64,000 nucleotides of DNA from Lingula anatina. Its lineage: Eukaryota > Brachiopoda > Lingulata > Lingulida > Lingulidae. Of the stretch, positions 13,004-27,600 are shown piece after piece. The notes below the pieces were generated by a model, which saw only the letters and a program-made list of their open reading frames with translations, did no database searches and was not told the origin of the DNA. Position numbers and translations under genes: made by a program. The stretch spans positions 60,568-124,567 of the forward strand of contig NW_019774291.1 in the NCBI RefSeq assembly GCF_001039355.2. Reading direction: 5' to 3'. Each line of letters starts with the position of its first letter. The stretch's first letter is position 1.

Positions 13004-15914
13004 TGCTTTGCTACTGTCCACAGAAATAAAACATTACTAGTAGTAAGACTACTTTTTTTTGGACAGGCAAATAATGCTGAAATTGTGAGCTATCATGTTC
13101 ACAGTTGTTGTTGAAAATACTTATTCTTTGACAGAGAAAGAATAATTATTGCCCTTTCTTAAGAACATTTGTAATGCAATTGGACATCAGCATGGGTATA
13201 TTGAAAGTGTTTGTTGTTTAAAGCTGAAATGCTTAAAAACTATTGTTGGGTTTTCTTAAGATTTGATATAAAATTTGTGTCACTTAAATATTAAGATTTG
13301 AATGTTTCCACATGATTCTTCTGAATGAATTTTATGAGCCGATGACTTTCCTCCACATTAAAGCAGTTTGTACCTTGGTGCTGAACCTCGAATAAAAACA
13401 TTTTTTTAAAAAATGGGTTTTGTTTTCATAATAAAGCCAACTGGCTAGGAAATATAGTTGTTCTCTAAATGTACATCGAGAAAAAAGTGTTTTTCTCCTC
13501 TCAAACCGTTTTGTTCTTGGATTCAGTGTTAGTATAAAAGTGCTTTGGGTTTAAAGGTTTCCTTTAACGTTTAGACCCCCCCCCCCCCCGTCTTCCATTA
13601 CATGTCAGGGTGTTTTGTCGAAATTCGATATATATACTATAGTTTATAGAGGGGTTTCCCCTTTTTTTCTGAATTGTGAGATACGTGCACTCTTGTAACA
13701 TTAATATGTACCTTTTAAATGTTTCTAGTTGCAACAAACGGTTTTCATGCCATCATTATATTCACAGAATTTACGTAAAACATCTTTTATGTACATTTTT
13801 CCTCTCAAAACAATATGTTAGGAAAGACCTGTCACTCCTATAGCAATGAATATTTTGAATTGCGTCAGCCCCGAACACAGCCATAAACGTTGTATATCAT
13901 TTGTTTGTAAACTAAATAAGCTAGGCTTGCTTAATTTAGTTTGTATATTATTTACATTAATGTTACTTAATATTACATGTACTTCGTTTGAAAATGTATG
14001 TATCTCAATTATTTTATGAAGCAAGTTAGTAATTCATTAGAAATTTATTACGCGCTCCTTTTTTCCTCCTTTTCTTGTAAAGAGTTGGTTCGGATCCCCC
14101 AAAAACGATTATGTTGGCCCTGATTTTTCCCTTTTCTCGAGTTCACTGCAAAAACTTTCCCTATATTATTGCTAAATTCTCGTTGGAGGCGCTATTGTCA
14201 GAAGGTAATGACTCCAGCTAACTCTAGATTTTGAGTCTCTTTATTGCGTTCAAACGCGAATGCACACTGGAAGCGTCAACTATTGATAAGAATAGATCGG
14301 TGTCAAATGCTTAAATGCTAATTGTAAATTACATCATGGATTATTTTTAACACATTGGTTCTCAATCGTGTGATATTGCTATCCTTTGCCATTTTACGAT
14401 GTTGAACGCAACGACCCCTTTGTTCAATAAAATCAAACTTCTTGCGCTTCTGTTTTTCGTTATCGTTAATAACAAGAAGCGCAATATATCTGGATTTGAA
14501 GTGAAGCTTACTCCTCTCTAAACAGTTTTTATTTAAGAGAAAAAGAAGAGCCTTATGACGGTATGAGCACAGTGTGGACTCTTCATACTCGATTGTTGTG
14601 AGGAATGCTGCCGCAAAACGTTCATTTGCCATTTTACTAATGCACCACCCCCTTTTTTTCCTTTGGAAAATGGGGTAATATACTGAATATAACCTTCTTG
14701 CGGCTGAAGGTTACCCAGTTTTAACGGGATTTTAATCCGTTGAAGTTACCGGGTATGTACCAGACCTCCCACTCCTCTGTCTCCTTGCGATACTTAATGT
14801 TTTTTTTTTTTTTTTTTTTTTTGCGAAGTCAAGGCTCTGTCACACCTCGCGTAAAGAGGTCATTATGAGTATTGGATGTGACATCGATTATACAATGTGC
14901 GCACAACTTTGAGCGTGTGAAATCACCTTGTTTCCAGTTTCCTTGTTAAAATGGATACATGAACAATAAGCGTATGAAACTGTTTTTGAACTTGCTCCAA
15001 ACATTTTATCTGCTGCTTCATCTTCCAACGTTTGCCTACTTATTCGAGGTGCATAGGCCTACAACGTAAGCCTAAAGAACTGAAACCCTTGCGTTTGTCT
15101 GTGTGTGGACGATTTTTTAAATACGTTAGTGCTATACAAAAAGTATGACAGTACCGGTAGTTCAAAGTTATATACAGTACATTGTAATCAACGAGTTGTG
15201 TCAAATTTTAAAAAAGCAAAGTAACGCCCAAAATAGGAGTGTACATTAATGTGCCAAATTATTCTTTTTCATTTGTTTTTATTTAGTGAGGATGTATCTT
15301 TTAAATAGGCCTAGGCCTATGTAATAAATTCTATGATCTTTTTAATATAACGTTTATTTTTAATAATACACACGCCTGAGCGTTGAAAGTTTATTAAGCT
15401 ACACGTTATTGTACATTACACGAGATTTGCATCCAAAATATTACCTATAGCCAATGATACAAGTGAAAGAGCGAGATTTCCTACAATGACGTACTGCGTT
15501 CTATATACACAATTGAACAATAGATGAATACAATGCCGCATATCAACCAGGTAAACAGGTGTAAATACATGAACAAAATAACGTGACATGGTGCAAAAAT
15601 TGGAATTATCTGTGCCCTTAGCCATCCAAAATTTCAAACAAAAGCCCGTGTTCATTTGCTTAAAAATAAAGGTAATATTTTATCCAAACCAAGAGACTAT
15701 TAATAATAAAATGCATTCACAGGATGTAAACACGTCTCATCCACATGGTGACTATTTACGTTCGATTTGGGCTTATCTTGCATATCCAGCCAATCATAAC
15801 GCAGTCACGTGAACGTTGAATTTGGGAGGACGGACAGGGCTGCGACAAGCCGATCGAAGACTAGTACACATATCATGAACATAAAGTGGAAGGATTTATG
15901 AGTCGAACCTAAAT
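13004..15914. other. MIC13 3' flank and SECISBP2L promoter region
   Basis: 2.9 kb without a supported exon. It holds the MIC13 3' UTR, a C-run near 13576-13589 and a T-run near 14800-14822. The last 150 bases before the SECISBP2L ATG are less AT-rich and presumably contain its start site; this is inferred from position only. Confidence 0.5.
13391..13396 (+). terminator. Candidate poly(A) signal of MIC13
   Basis: AATAAA about 390 bases after the stop codon. A second AATAAA lies just past the stop, at about 13025. Confidence 0.4.
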
Positions 15915-16970
15915 ATGTCCCAGACAGATGATACAAGAGCTCAGGTAACCCAACATTTTATTTACCTCTCGTTTTCTTTCAATTTGCGGCAAACGAATGG
16001 GCGTGGAAATGTCAGATATGTAAACCACATCCGCCATTTTCTCTATCAAAGTTGATCACAGGCGTCTTATTTTGTAGCAACCTTTTGAGAACCATTTAAT
16101 CTAAGGTGTGAAGCAAAATAATTAGAAGCACTTGTGTTTCTCATTGACCACTTCAAGTCTCAAAACGTGTCTCTTGTAGGCACGCGTGCTCTTAAAGCTC
16201 TAAGCTGGGTGTCATGTTTGTATGACACGATATATATTTTCTTTAAAATTTGCCTAAGATTCTTTTACAGGTACGTCGCCTGGATTATTTTTAACCTCTG
16301 GGTTAATGGAACGTACACTTACTTAAAGCGTATTGTTTAATCAAAATCAATGATTTATTAAAATTAATTGGAATGTTTTTCGTACATCCCACTGTCACTG
16401 GTGCGTGTGGAGTAGCTGAACCAACTTGTCTTTGAACATGGTGTCTAATTATCCAGACGTATCTAGTCATTCTTACTATATGAAATGTTGGTTTAAGGAG
16501 AGCAATTTCAAGTTTTGTGACTATTTCGTGTCCATATCTCAAGTTTGAAAAGGTATGATTTAACAGCTGTCTAAATACATTTTGTACTTTTTTGGGCCTT
16601 GTGTCTTATTTTATTTACAGCAGCAGCCTGGTATCTAATACAAAATTTTAGGGTAGCAATGTGGACAGAATGATTAATAAAAAATTGCGATACAGTTTAG
16701 TGTGTATTTTACAGTTAGAAGTAATATGTTTGTTAAAATGATTTATACAACTCTGTTTCTGCTATTTATTAAAGTTAACAATCTCTAGTGCAATATAACT
16801 GAGAAAAAGGAAGGTCATTTTCAAGTCATTGTGAGTCACTGTATCAGCAAAAGAGAGTAATTTTTCATAAGCATACACCAAGGACACCCATAACTTGCAC
16901 TAGTGGCAATCCTGAATATAGAAATACACACAATTGCAAGCTCACTGGCCAAAAACAATGATGAAATGTA

Positions 16971-17005
<35 letters not shown>

Positions 17006-18582
17006 TCAGTGCAAGAGATTGATTTATTACTTTTTTTGCATTCATAGGTAAATACCCTTGGACATTTTATTTTTGAACCAAATATTTCACATTAACTTGT
17101 CCATTTCTAGGAGGATGTTCAATCAACCCTGTCTCCTGAGGCAACAGCTTTTGTACCAAAATATCTTGGATCAATGGAACAAGGTGCTGCTGCCAAAAAT
17201 CCACCTGTCAAGGAACTGCCCCGGTACATGACAAATTGTTACCCTTTTGTCAAGGGTGACCCTGGTCCAAAGTATGTAGATTGCACTGATACATTGAATT
17301 TAGATAAACCATCATTATCTTAAGGTTATTCTGCTTGAGCTTTCTTTAAGATTCTGCTATGATATGCTAGATATTGTGCATATTGATATTATGAGAGTGA
17401 AAAGCGATTCTTAAAGAAAAAAGTATTATTGGGTCATNACCTCTGGGTTAATGGAACGTACACTTTCTTAAAGCGTATTGTTTAATCAAAATCAATGATT
17501 TATTTAAATTAATTGGAAGGAATGTTTTTCGTACATCCCACTGTCACTGGTGCGTGTGGAGTAGCTGAACCAACTTGTCTTTGAACATGGTGTCTAATTA
17601 TCCAGACGTATCTAGTCATTCTTACTATATGAAATGTTGGTTTGAGGAGAGCAATTTCAAGTTTTGTGACTATTTCGTGTCCATATCTCACTATTTCGTG
17701 TCCATAATGATATCTCAAGTTTGAAAATGTATGATTTAACAGCTGTCTAAATACATTTTGTACTTTTTTGGGCCTTGTGTCTTATTTTATTTAGAGCAGC
17801 AGCCTGGTATCTAATACAAAATTTTAGGGTAGCAATGTGGACAGAATGATTAATAACAAATTGTGATACAGTTTAGTGTGTATTTTACAGTTAGAAGTAA
17901 TATGTTTGTTAAAATGATTTATACAACTCTGTTTCTGCTATTTCTTAAAGTTAACAATCTCTAGTGCAATATAACTGAGAAAAAGGAAGGTCATTTTCAA
18001 GTCATTGTGAGTCACTGTATCAGCAAAAGAGAGTAATTTTTCATAATCATACACCAAGGACACCCATAACTTGCACTAGTGGCAATCCTGAATATAGAAA
18101 TACACACAATTGCAAGCTCACTGGCCAAAAACAATGATGAAATGTACTTTCTTTCTTTCTGTCTTTCAGTGCAAGAGATTGATTTATTACTTTTTTTTGC
18201 ATACATGGGTAAATACCCTTGGACATTTTATTTTTGAACCAAATATTTCACATTAACTTGTCCATTTCTAGGAGGATGTTCAATCTACCCTGTCTCCTGA
18301 GGCAACAGCTTTTGTACCAAAATATCTTGGATCAATGGAACAAGGTGCTGCTGCCAAAAATCCACCTGTCAAGGAACTGCCCCGGTACATGACAAATTGT
18401 TACCCTTTTGTCAAGGGTGACCCTGGTCCAAAGTATGTAGATTGCACTGATACATTGAATTTAGATAAACCATCATTATCTTAAGGTTATTCTGCTTGAG
18501 CTTTCTTTAAGATTCTACTATGATATGCTAGATATTGTGCATATTGATATTATGAGAGTGAAAAGCGATTCTTAAAGAAAAA

Positions 18583-18631
<49 letters not shown>

Positions 18632-21600
18632 TAATATACATAGACAAGCTGGACGGTGGCAAAATTTGCAAAGACCTAATGCAGGACAGCGACTGCCCAT
18701 TCACCACCAGGGTAAGTTTGGTTCAGAAACATAACTTTTTAACTGAAGGTATCAGTATGTCAGAATTTTATTTAAAAAAAAGTAAAGGTAATACTTTTTT
18801 AATGTCCCTATTCTTCAACCATAAAACATTAGTATTGCTTGGTATATTCTGTTTTTCATGGATTTTTTTTTCAAGAAGTGTTTTTTGACCAGTTTAAAAT
18901 GTTAGAATATGTAGATTTTTTTCCTATGCATTTACTGTCTTAACTCATTCAGCATGTCCGTTTTAGGTGGCTATGCTTTCAATGGCCCAGGCCCTCCAGT
19001 GGGTTATCATGTAACACCTCGTCAAGCATGGCCAAGTATCAACTCCTCACTACCAGTGCCCTTTGAAGGCCATGTATTGCCAGTTTCCATGGATGTTGTG
19101 CACCCAAATAATTCTGGTTTTAGTGCTTATTGCGCTAATTATCAACCAGCTCATTCACCTTCTCCATCAGCAACATGGAATGGGACAGGGATTTTATACC
19201 CAGAGATACCTATGACTTATGCCACAGGTTATGGACCCGCAGGGCATTGTTATCCAGCTTCAGAGGCTGGGGATAGCTGTCAAAGTTGGAGTGGATCAGA
19301 AAATAGTAGAAACACCAAGATAATACGAAAGGTAAGCTGTCATTTACATCATTTCCTTGAAAAGGCCAATGTCTCCATCATCCTTCTTTTATTCATTGAA
19401 GAATGTTGATGAAAATCATGTTTTCTTAACATTATTACTCATAGAAAAGAATAAGGATGGTTTCATAACTATTATTCTTTAAATAAATTGTTTTGAAATG
19501 TCAAAGAATGTCCTTAACATCAAGTAGATACAAGGATTAAGTCAGTAAGTTTTATTTTCATACTTCTGTTTAGCTACAATCTCTGCTAAGTTAAGTAAAG
19601 ACTGGAATACCCCCTTAGTTCTCCTACTTTTGCAGACTCACCACCCTGAAATCTCTCTACTCCAAAAAAAATTAATGGACATTATAAAGCTTTCTGCAAA
19701 TGTTTTTACTTACCTTTACCACCAGTTACATCTATTTCTGTTTTTACACTTTGTATTGTCAACAAAAATATTTACCTGAAAGGCTTGTGACTTTGAAGTC
19801 CAGGGGCACATAGTATGTTTCTAAAACAGTTTGTCAGACATTTGATGTCAACACTGTGACAACATGCAAATAAACACGCTCATTACCAATTGCACCACTT
19901 GTAGACACCTGTTGAATCAGACTCTTTCTATTAAAATATCTGAACCCATTCATGCTTTTTTTGAGAAGTTTATTGGAGACCTTAATGTGCTGAGACCTTA
20001 CAAGTCCTACCTTCTTAGCCCTTAAATTTGAAATTATCATAAAGGGTGTTTTCTGAAGCTTCCATTCTAAGTATTAATCTGGTTATTGATCCACACTTTA
20101 GCTCCCCTTTTCCTATATCAAAACATGGAAATGCTTTCACTGAGTGAGCAAAAGATTGTCCTTTTACAAATTCAGATATTATACCAAGTTAGGAAAGCTC
20201 TGATGTGGAACATACAGCTGTTTCCTGGTCAATAAGATATTGGTTACTTATGCCCTGTAGTCATAGGCATATATGAAGAGAAACCTTTTTAAAAAATGTA
20301 CTTTTAACTAAACCTTCTGGAAATGTGTAAGAAAATGATTATCAGCTTTAAGGTTTTTAAGGTTAATTTTAATTGCAAACCTTCCAAGGTAGTGGAAATT
20401 AATACAATTTTGTTCTGAGTGACAAAAGGGAACAGCGGTGAAAAATTACCAGTCACAGTACCTAGATAAGGGTTTTTTCAAAGTAAAGTGAGGAAGTTGG
20501 CTTATCACAGATCAGCAGAATTATATACAATGAAAAGACAATTTAATCAGGTCCATGATAACATAGTTTATATTCAGTGCGTAGTGAATATGTAAATGCT
20601 GGGCAAGAAATACTTTTGTGCATATCAGTGTGAATGGTCTGCTGATAATGTGTGGTTTTCTCAGACTGCCTGACCAGGAAACTGTATTGTGATAAAAGTC
20701 TGTTTTATTGCCACAAACACCTTGCCAGGACACTTGTACTTCTAATTTGGTATAGACTTCACCATCTAACCCTTTCCTTATTCTTAATAACAAATCAATA
20801 AATCCTTAGGAGTACAGCTTTCTTACAACTAGACCATTGCATAATTATTGCTTACTGAAATTTACTTGAGTGTTTGTCGAGGTGTTTGAGTAAGTCTTGT
20901 GTACTTAAATTTATGAACTTATTCTGTGGTAAGGAAGTGAATAAAAGAGCAGTGACTGAAGTACTTGGTGTCAGAATGTGCAGTAGACATGAATAGATGA
21001 TGCTGTGTGATTGTCTTGGAGATAACTAATAACACCCTAATACTCACCGGTGCATTTATGCTTGAATTAAGTGCTTTTTAGTTTAGAATGTGCTACATGA
21101 TTATTATACATTTTTCTGAGATGGTGAAAAAACATATGTCTGTAGGTTTCTATGCACAAACACTGAAAAATGTCTGTGCATGTCCTGATCACCTAGATTG
21201 TCGTTGTCACCACCTGATTCACTCATAAACTACCAAACTTAGTGGGTTATTTTTGTAAAACTTATTTTTTGTTGTATTTTGCATGCTTTTTAGAATTATT
21301 TGCTTCCCAATTGCTAAACTTTTTTTACATTTGTATTTTCTAGGATTTGTTTAGTAAAAGTTGGATAATATGTACAGAAACCATGATTTTTTAAAAAAGT
21401 ATTCCACCCACATTTCGATTTCACATACCCAAATACCCCCCCAAAGCAGCAGACTATTTGAATTTGCAGAAAAAGGACCTATTGTGTGACAGCATTTAAT
21501 TTGTTCACGTCAACGGTCATGTGTCTGAAGTAAGAAATCAATTTCAGCTTGTTTAATTTTTTTATCAAACTTATAAATCAATGATTTATGCACAGAATAC

Positions 21601-24600
21601 TTTTGTCTGTTGCAAATATAGTTTATTGATCATAAACTTTTTCATTGAAGGTACAAATTTTTTAGATGACATAGATAATAAAATAATTATGTGAAATTGT
21701 ATTTTCATCTCTGAATGACGCACATCTCTGTTGGCACATGATAGATTATTACGAGAGAGAATTAATTGCTATATAGTTGAGAGATAGGACTGGGTAGTGT
21801 CACACAGGTTCCTCCTGGAAGCTTTATTGGGTGAATTCTCTGTTAACAAATTATTAAAGGGGTCACAATTGGTTTCAAGTGTAATTTTTTCAATATTTTA
21901 AGACACTGTTGACATTTTCAGTGATTGTTTAAGGAACATTTGGAGAACAAAGCAGGTAGTTTTGATTTTTGATAAAGCCATTTGCTTTAGAAGTATGACC
22001 CCCCCCCCCCCCCCCATTATATCGAAAACAATTTTATAAAGGTGCTGATTTCAAATCATTGAAGATAAAATCTGAACTTCACACCCAAAGAAAAAATGTT
22101 GTGTAGGGCTTTTCATTAGTTACACAATGCCATTATGTTAATAGTTGCTCCGAGGACTGAGAAATCCCTGAATCCAAAATTTATATTTTAAGCCCCAAAA
22201 TATATTTGTGCTCCAGTGAAGGCTGTGAGGTATGTGGTTGTTGCATGATCATATTTTTTTAGTCATTTGTTTTTGGTAACGGTGGTTTTGTAAATATTTG
22301 TGAAGGTAACCCCCTCTCTCCTTGAAATAAGGCCTGTCATAAAAGGGAGTCAGTTTCTAAACTATTGCAGGATCTAATAAAGGTGGAGAACCAGCTGGAT
22401 TGAGATCTCTGGCATGTAAAGCAATGAAGTTTTATCTTTTCTATTCCATAAATTAGTATTTGTTAATTCCACTCTTTTCGAGGTATCCTCATCTTGTAAA
22501 GTAAAACTTATAGATTTCTCAGCATTGATAATAGCATCTAGGCATAATTAAGGATAACTAATTTTTTCAATTCCATGGACATTTGACCTCCGTAAGAATG
22601 TAAATATAGTTGTTTATTCTGTGTTTTGGTAACAGGTATAGCGACCTACATTGTGTATCCCATAATCGTGACTGGGTAAATAATATCATTGTTGATTCTG
22701 CAGAGCTAGTGCTAATTTGTAAACACAACTTCCACAGCAGTTATAAAGTGCATTCTTCAAAATGCAAATTAAAACCTTGTTTTGGTTTGTATAGATTATT
22801 TGGAGACTGATAATGCTCCTATTATGCAGAATTTTTTATAACTTTCTGCCAGTGGATGTTATTCAACAGTTTCTGTCCATCCAGGGCAACTGTTAGAGTG
22901 TTATAAGGCCAAAGTTAAAAATAATTTTGATGCACCTTATAGAAATTGATTCAAGTTACGATTGAATCTTTCCCAACTTTGACCAATCCACACACAATGA
23001 AAAGTAAATGGAAAAAGTGTGAAATGTAGAACAGAAATTGAAGCATAGATTAGGTGTTAAATGAATCTCTGATAGAATAGTAAGAATGCAGCAAGGCGTA
23101 AATAGGGGTAAAGCATGCATTTGAAATCACTTTATTTGAATATGCCCTCAGTCATGACTTAATTAAGACCCATAATGGGTGAAGCAAAGAAAAGATGCAC
23201 ATTATAATATGTTCTCACATACATAGAACCAGTTGGATTTATCACATGTGCACTAACTGAGACTTCCTAATCATTTGCATTTTGTGTGTTGATAAATGTG
23301 AAAAGAATTAAGTGGCACATTTTATTTTCTGCCCACCTTTCACTATCAGCTTAATTTATGTACCAGTGCCTTGGTAAGAGATGAGCATTTGAAGTATGTC
23401 CCTGACAAACAATGGTTGGAAGTTTTATGTGACAGAATAAATATGCATTGTTTAGTATGCAACATAAATTACAAATTTAAGGATTCAAGATGAACACTTG
23501 AAATAAATGACTTTGACTGCCTGAAAAAAAAAATCATCATGGCTCTGCTTTCTTGTGAGATATTGATAGATTGTCTTTGCTGAACATTGATCACATTAAT
23601 TTAGGAAGAGCGAGGGATTAAAAAAAAAGAACATTTAAGCATAGAGGTCAGCAATATTAGAATTGTAGTCATTAGTTGCAGTTACATATTTTTAATAGAT
23701 CAGAATTAGCATTTCTTTTAGCTTTGCAAAATGTCTTTCTGCTATTTAAAATAGTACAATGCAAAGCAGTTTTGCCACAGAAGTATGTAATAGAGCATGC
23801 TTAGTGGGGAAAATTGTCTTTGAATGTATGAATGAGTGCATGAATAAATAAATTTTGCCATAGTCTATCACCAGATAGACCACAAAATCCTGCCATGCAA
23901 TGATGTTCATCATCAATTCTGCCTGTCATTGTCCTCTCTTTGCTTTCCTGTCTCTTTCTCCCTCAATTAAAGCAAGCAGCATCACTAGTATCAGTAATTC
24001 ACCCTCTTTTTCTTTTAAGACATTTGTCAAAAATATTCCTACCTTATGCTTAATTCCATTTTCATGCGCTCAAAGGGTCATATCATGTTATGTTCTTATT
24101 CACTAATTGAGTCATGAGTAGAATTTTGTGATTACAACTTTTCTGTCACTTAAAGGGGACTTTGGTTCAAATTTACCAACTCTAATATCTTTATATGTGG
24201 TTGTGCATGAAGACAGATTTTGTGCTCAAGCATGACCCTGACTCTTGATTGTGACCTTTGCGCACTACCCTGAGTGTCAGAGAAACGTAAAAGCTAGCTT
24301 GCTAAATATACCTCGTGGTGGAGTCGCTTTTACGGTATTGTTGATATGGGTTATATATGAAATCAAGATCGAGCTGACAATACCGGAATCTAGAACCTAG
24401 GGTATTGCGCACCTTCCACAGTAAAATCTACAATGCAATTAAGTAACCCTAGTATCTCCAAAATTAGCAGAAATACACTGGTCCCATATAGTCTAAATTT
24501 AACTTGAATAGAAAGTGACATTAGAAATCCAAATGTGACCTTGAATATGACCTTTAACCTACATTTTATGGTGAAGTGCACTTTTTTTTTCCTAGCTTGC

Positions 24601-27600
24601 TTTTAATACAGATAAAGTATTAGTAGCATGTTAAGAATATTGCTGCTTTTCATATGTTTGTACAACTAGAAATGTTTTAGTGCTATAGTGATACAAAAAA
24701 AGCAATATTTATGATGGTCACTCTTTGGCGACTGACAACAGTATTGCACCATGCAACATACAAGGGCTCTGCACATTGCATAACCTAAGGGTGTATTGCA
24801 CCACTGTGCAATGCACTTGTTTTAGAAATGAGAAATTCTATTGTCCATGAGTCAGGAAGTAAGAGATACATATATCAGTCTGACATACTGCCCCTTTCTG
24901 TAGTGATGATTGTCAGATACTTATCTTGTTAGTTTTCAATATTTATACTTCATAGCTTACAGGATGAAACCAGAAATTCATATGTATCACATGATATTTA
25001 GATCAGAGTTAAAGGGATATCAAATCTTCATGTGAAATTCATATTTTCCAATAAATGCATTATAAACAACTGAATTATACAGTAAAAATATATTAAATTC
25101 CATTTTATTGAGAAACAGGTTATTGCAATTATTCTGGATATAGTGCTTGCCATCAGACCGTGTGGACCTTCATAGATGGCTGTACCTCCATAATAATCTC
25201 CTCAGACATGATTAAAAAAAAGAACCAACTTCTTAGAAAAAAAAAACATGGACCAACTTTGCATGTAGGAATGATTTCATTAACCATTGGTTAGTATGGG
25301 GGAAATCCATTTTATGTTATCCCTAATGACTCTGATGAATTGAATGGCTTTGGCCATATCAGAGGAAATAATTGATTTACTGCCTGTCACACATATGCAA
25401 GTATGTAGTAGTTTTTACCAACATACATGCAAAGTTACCCCTCCTCCCCCCCCAAAAAAAAAAAAAAACAGAAAAGAAAAGAAATCCATTAATTACAAAT
25501 TTAAATAACAAAGAAAACCAGTGCTTTCTAATTTTAAAAATGATGTAAAGATACCCACATGCATTAACTCATTTGTTTCTTTCTCTTTAGAAGAAGAAGA
25601 TTGAGACCAGTTATGGTCCAAACATGGTGAGCATTGGAATTCAGAATGAGTCTGGTACACAGAGTAGAAGTAATAGGAAGCCCAGGAGTAAAACTATTAT
25701 ACTGGTGGATGCTGCAATACAGACAGGTTTGTGCAGAAAACATAAGTTGGAATGTATATTACTTCACCCCACCCCCCTCTTTTTTTTTTTACTAAGAAAA
25801 AGTTAATTTTGCTATTTCAGTTGGTAAGAGTTAATAGTTTAAAAAATTGATAAGATCGTTCTTTGCACTGTTTTTAAATTGGCCTTAATTAGATACTGGG
25901 GGATGCGTCAACATCTTAGATATTTTTTATTAAAAAATATGTGGGCAAATTTTATATAGATAGATAGATTTAGATTCTGGCTTTAAATATTTTTTCCAGT
26001 ATTATTTTCATGAGAAAATATTTGGTTTCTCTTTATTTAGATTTTGCTGATGACATAGCCAACTTAACATTAGCAGATAAGCCTAATGCACTTTTTAAGA
26101 AATCAAAAATGAGAGCTAGGCGGAAAAATGAACGCAATCCAGTAGGGACAACTTCAACTGATACAGAAGTAGATTCTGACAGTGGCTACAGTAGTCCACT
26201 GCACCGAAGAAATCAGATCTCAAATGGGACTCACCCAGTAGTAATCTCTCCACCTCCACTCAGTTACTCACAGCAGGGAGGAAGTGCAGCAGCGGTAGTT
26301 GTATCAGGGAATCAGTATTTAACAGATGCTTGTATCTCACAGAATGGACTGGATCCAGCATACTGTGATTCAACAGAAACAATGGTCAATGGTTACAAGT
26401 CTCAGACACAGAATAGTGGGTTATCTACCCCCATTAGTGGAATTTCAAATGCTAGAGGGAGTTTATCAGGAACAGAACTTTTAGAACCTAACAATGGTAA
26501 GAAAAAGAAACGGAGGAACAGGAGGAGAAAGCGGAAAGACAGTGGTCTATCAGAGCCTGGTGCAATGAGTGATGGTGCTCCAAGTTTAGAGTATCCCTTG
26601 TCTAGCTCAAATATATCTCGCACATCCACAGACCAGCTGAATTTAGAAGGAAGTGATGGATGTTTGCATTTCGAAGATGAAGAGGAGTTCCCAGAATTGT
26701 CTGGTCCTGCCCAAAGGTTCTCCCATTCCTCTGGAGACAAAGTGACATCCTATAGTGATATTCTGAAAATGCAGGTAAGGTATAAAAAGTTGTAAAGTAA
26801 CATCCCTAGAAGGTATTTGGCATTTGCATGTTATATAATGTGTCGAGTCATGAGTTTAAAAGGATAGACCTGTCAGTGCAATGTAAAAAAGTCACAGATA
26901 AGGGGAAGCTGAACAGAGAAAGATTTATGTTGGGCCTTGTTCTTTTGTCCCTTTCACTGTCCTCCAGTCAGTGTGATCAAGTGAGCTATGACTTATCTTT
27001 TTTATTGCCAGATGCCTAAAGCACTTTTTTCTGGGTTTATATAATTGGTTTATAATATTGGTTGAAAAATGAACTAAAAGTAAAAGATGTCGGATTGACC
27101 ATAGATGGTAATTGACATCATTCTAAATGGTCAATAAAGAGACTGACAACTTTGTTAGACTGTTGTGTAATAGACTGCAATTTGACAGATCCTTTTGGAT
27201 ACAAGTAGTTGTGATGTTTATTAAAATGATTTGTCAGTATGTAACTGTCTTGTTTACATACTTCTGCCTAGAGCTGAAATACCATTTTCATGGCAAACAG
27301 CTACTCAAGCTGTCTTTTAAGTGTCTTTTTTTTTTTTTTTTTTTTTTTTAAGATTGCAAATTTTAAAAGTATTGTGCCTGCATTGCATATTTGGAATCAG
27401 ATTTTTCATGATAATTCTGTGTCAATATATATGTTTTACCAATGTTAAGTTGAACATTTTAAATATATCCTCTAAAACAGCTGTTACTAAGAAAATACAA
27501 AGTCCTTAGCATTATCATTATCATTATGCTAGTCGGTAACATTTGAGGTGCCTGTCAGCCTAAATGTTTTTTGGTATCAGTCTTCACATTTTCACAACAG

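Noticed and set aside
14318-14632. 104-codon open frame on the minus strand between MIC13 and SECISBP2L
   Set aside because: No family resemblance, no supporting splice context, and composition like the surrounding non-coding sequence.
16293-18590. SECISBP2L exon 2 pair as mutually exclusive exons
   Set aside because: Introns and exon are nearly identical and the second copy follows an n. An allelic assembly artefact explains it better.
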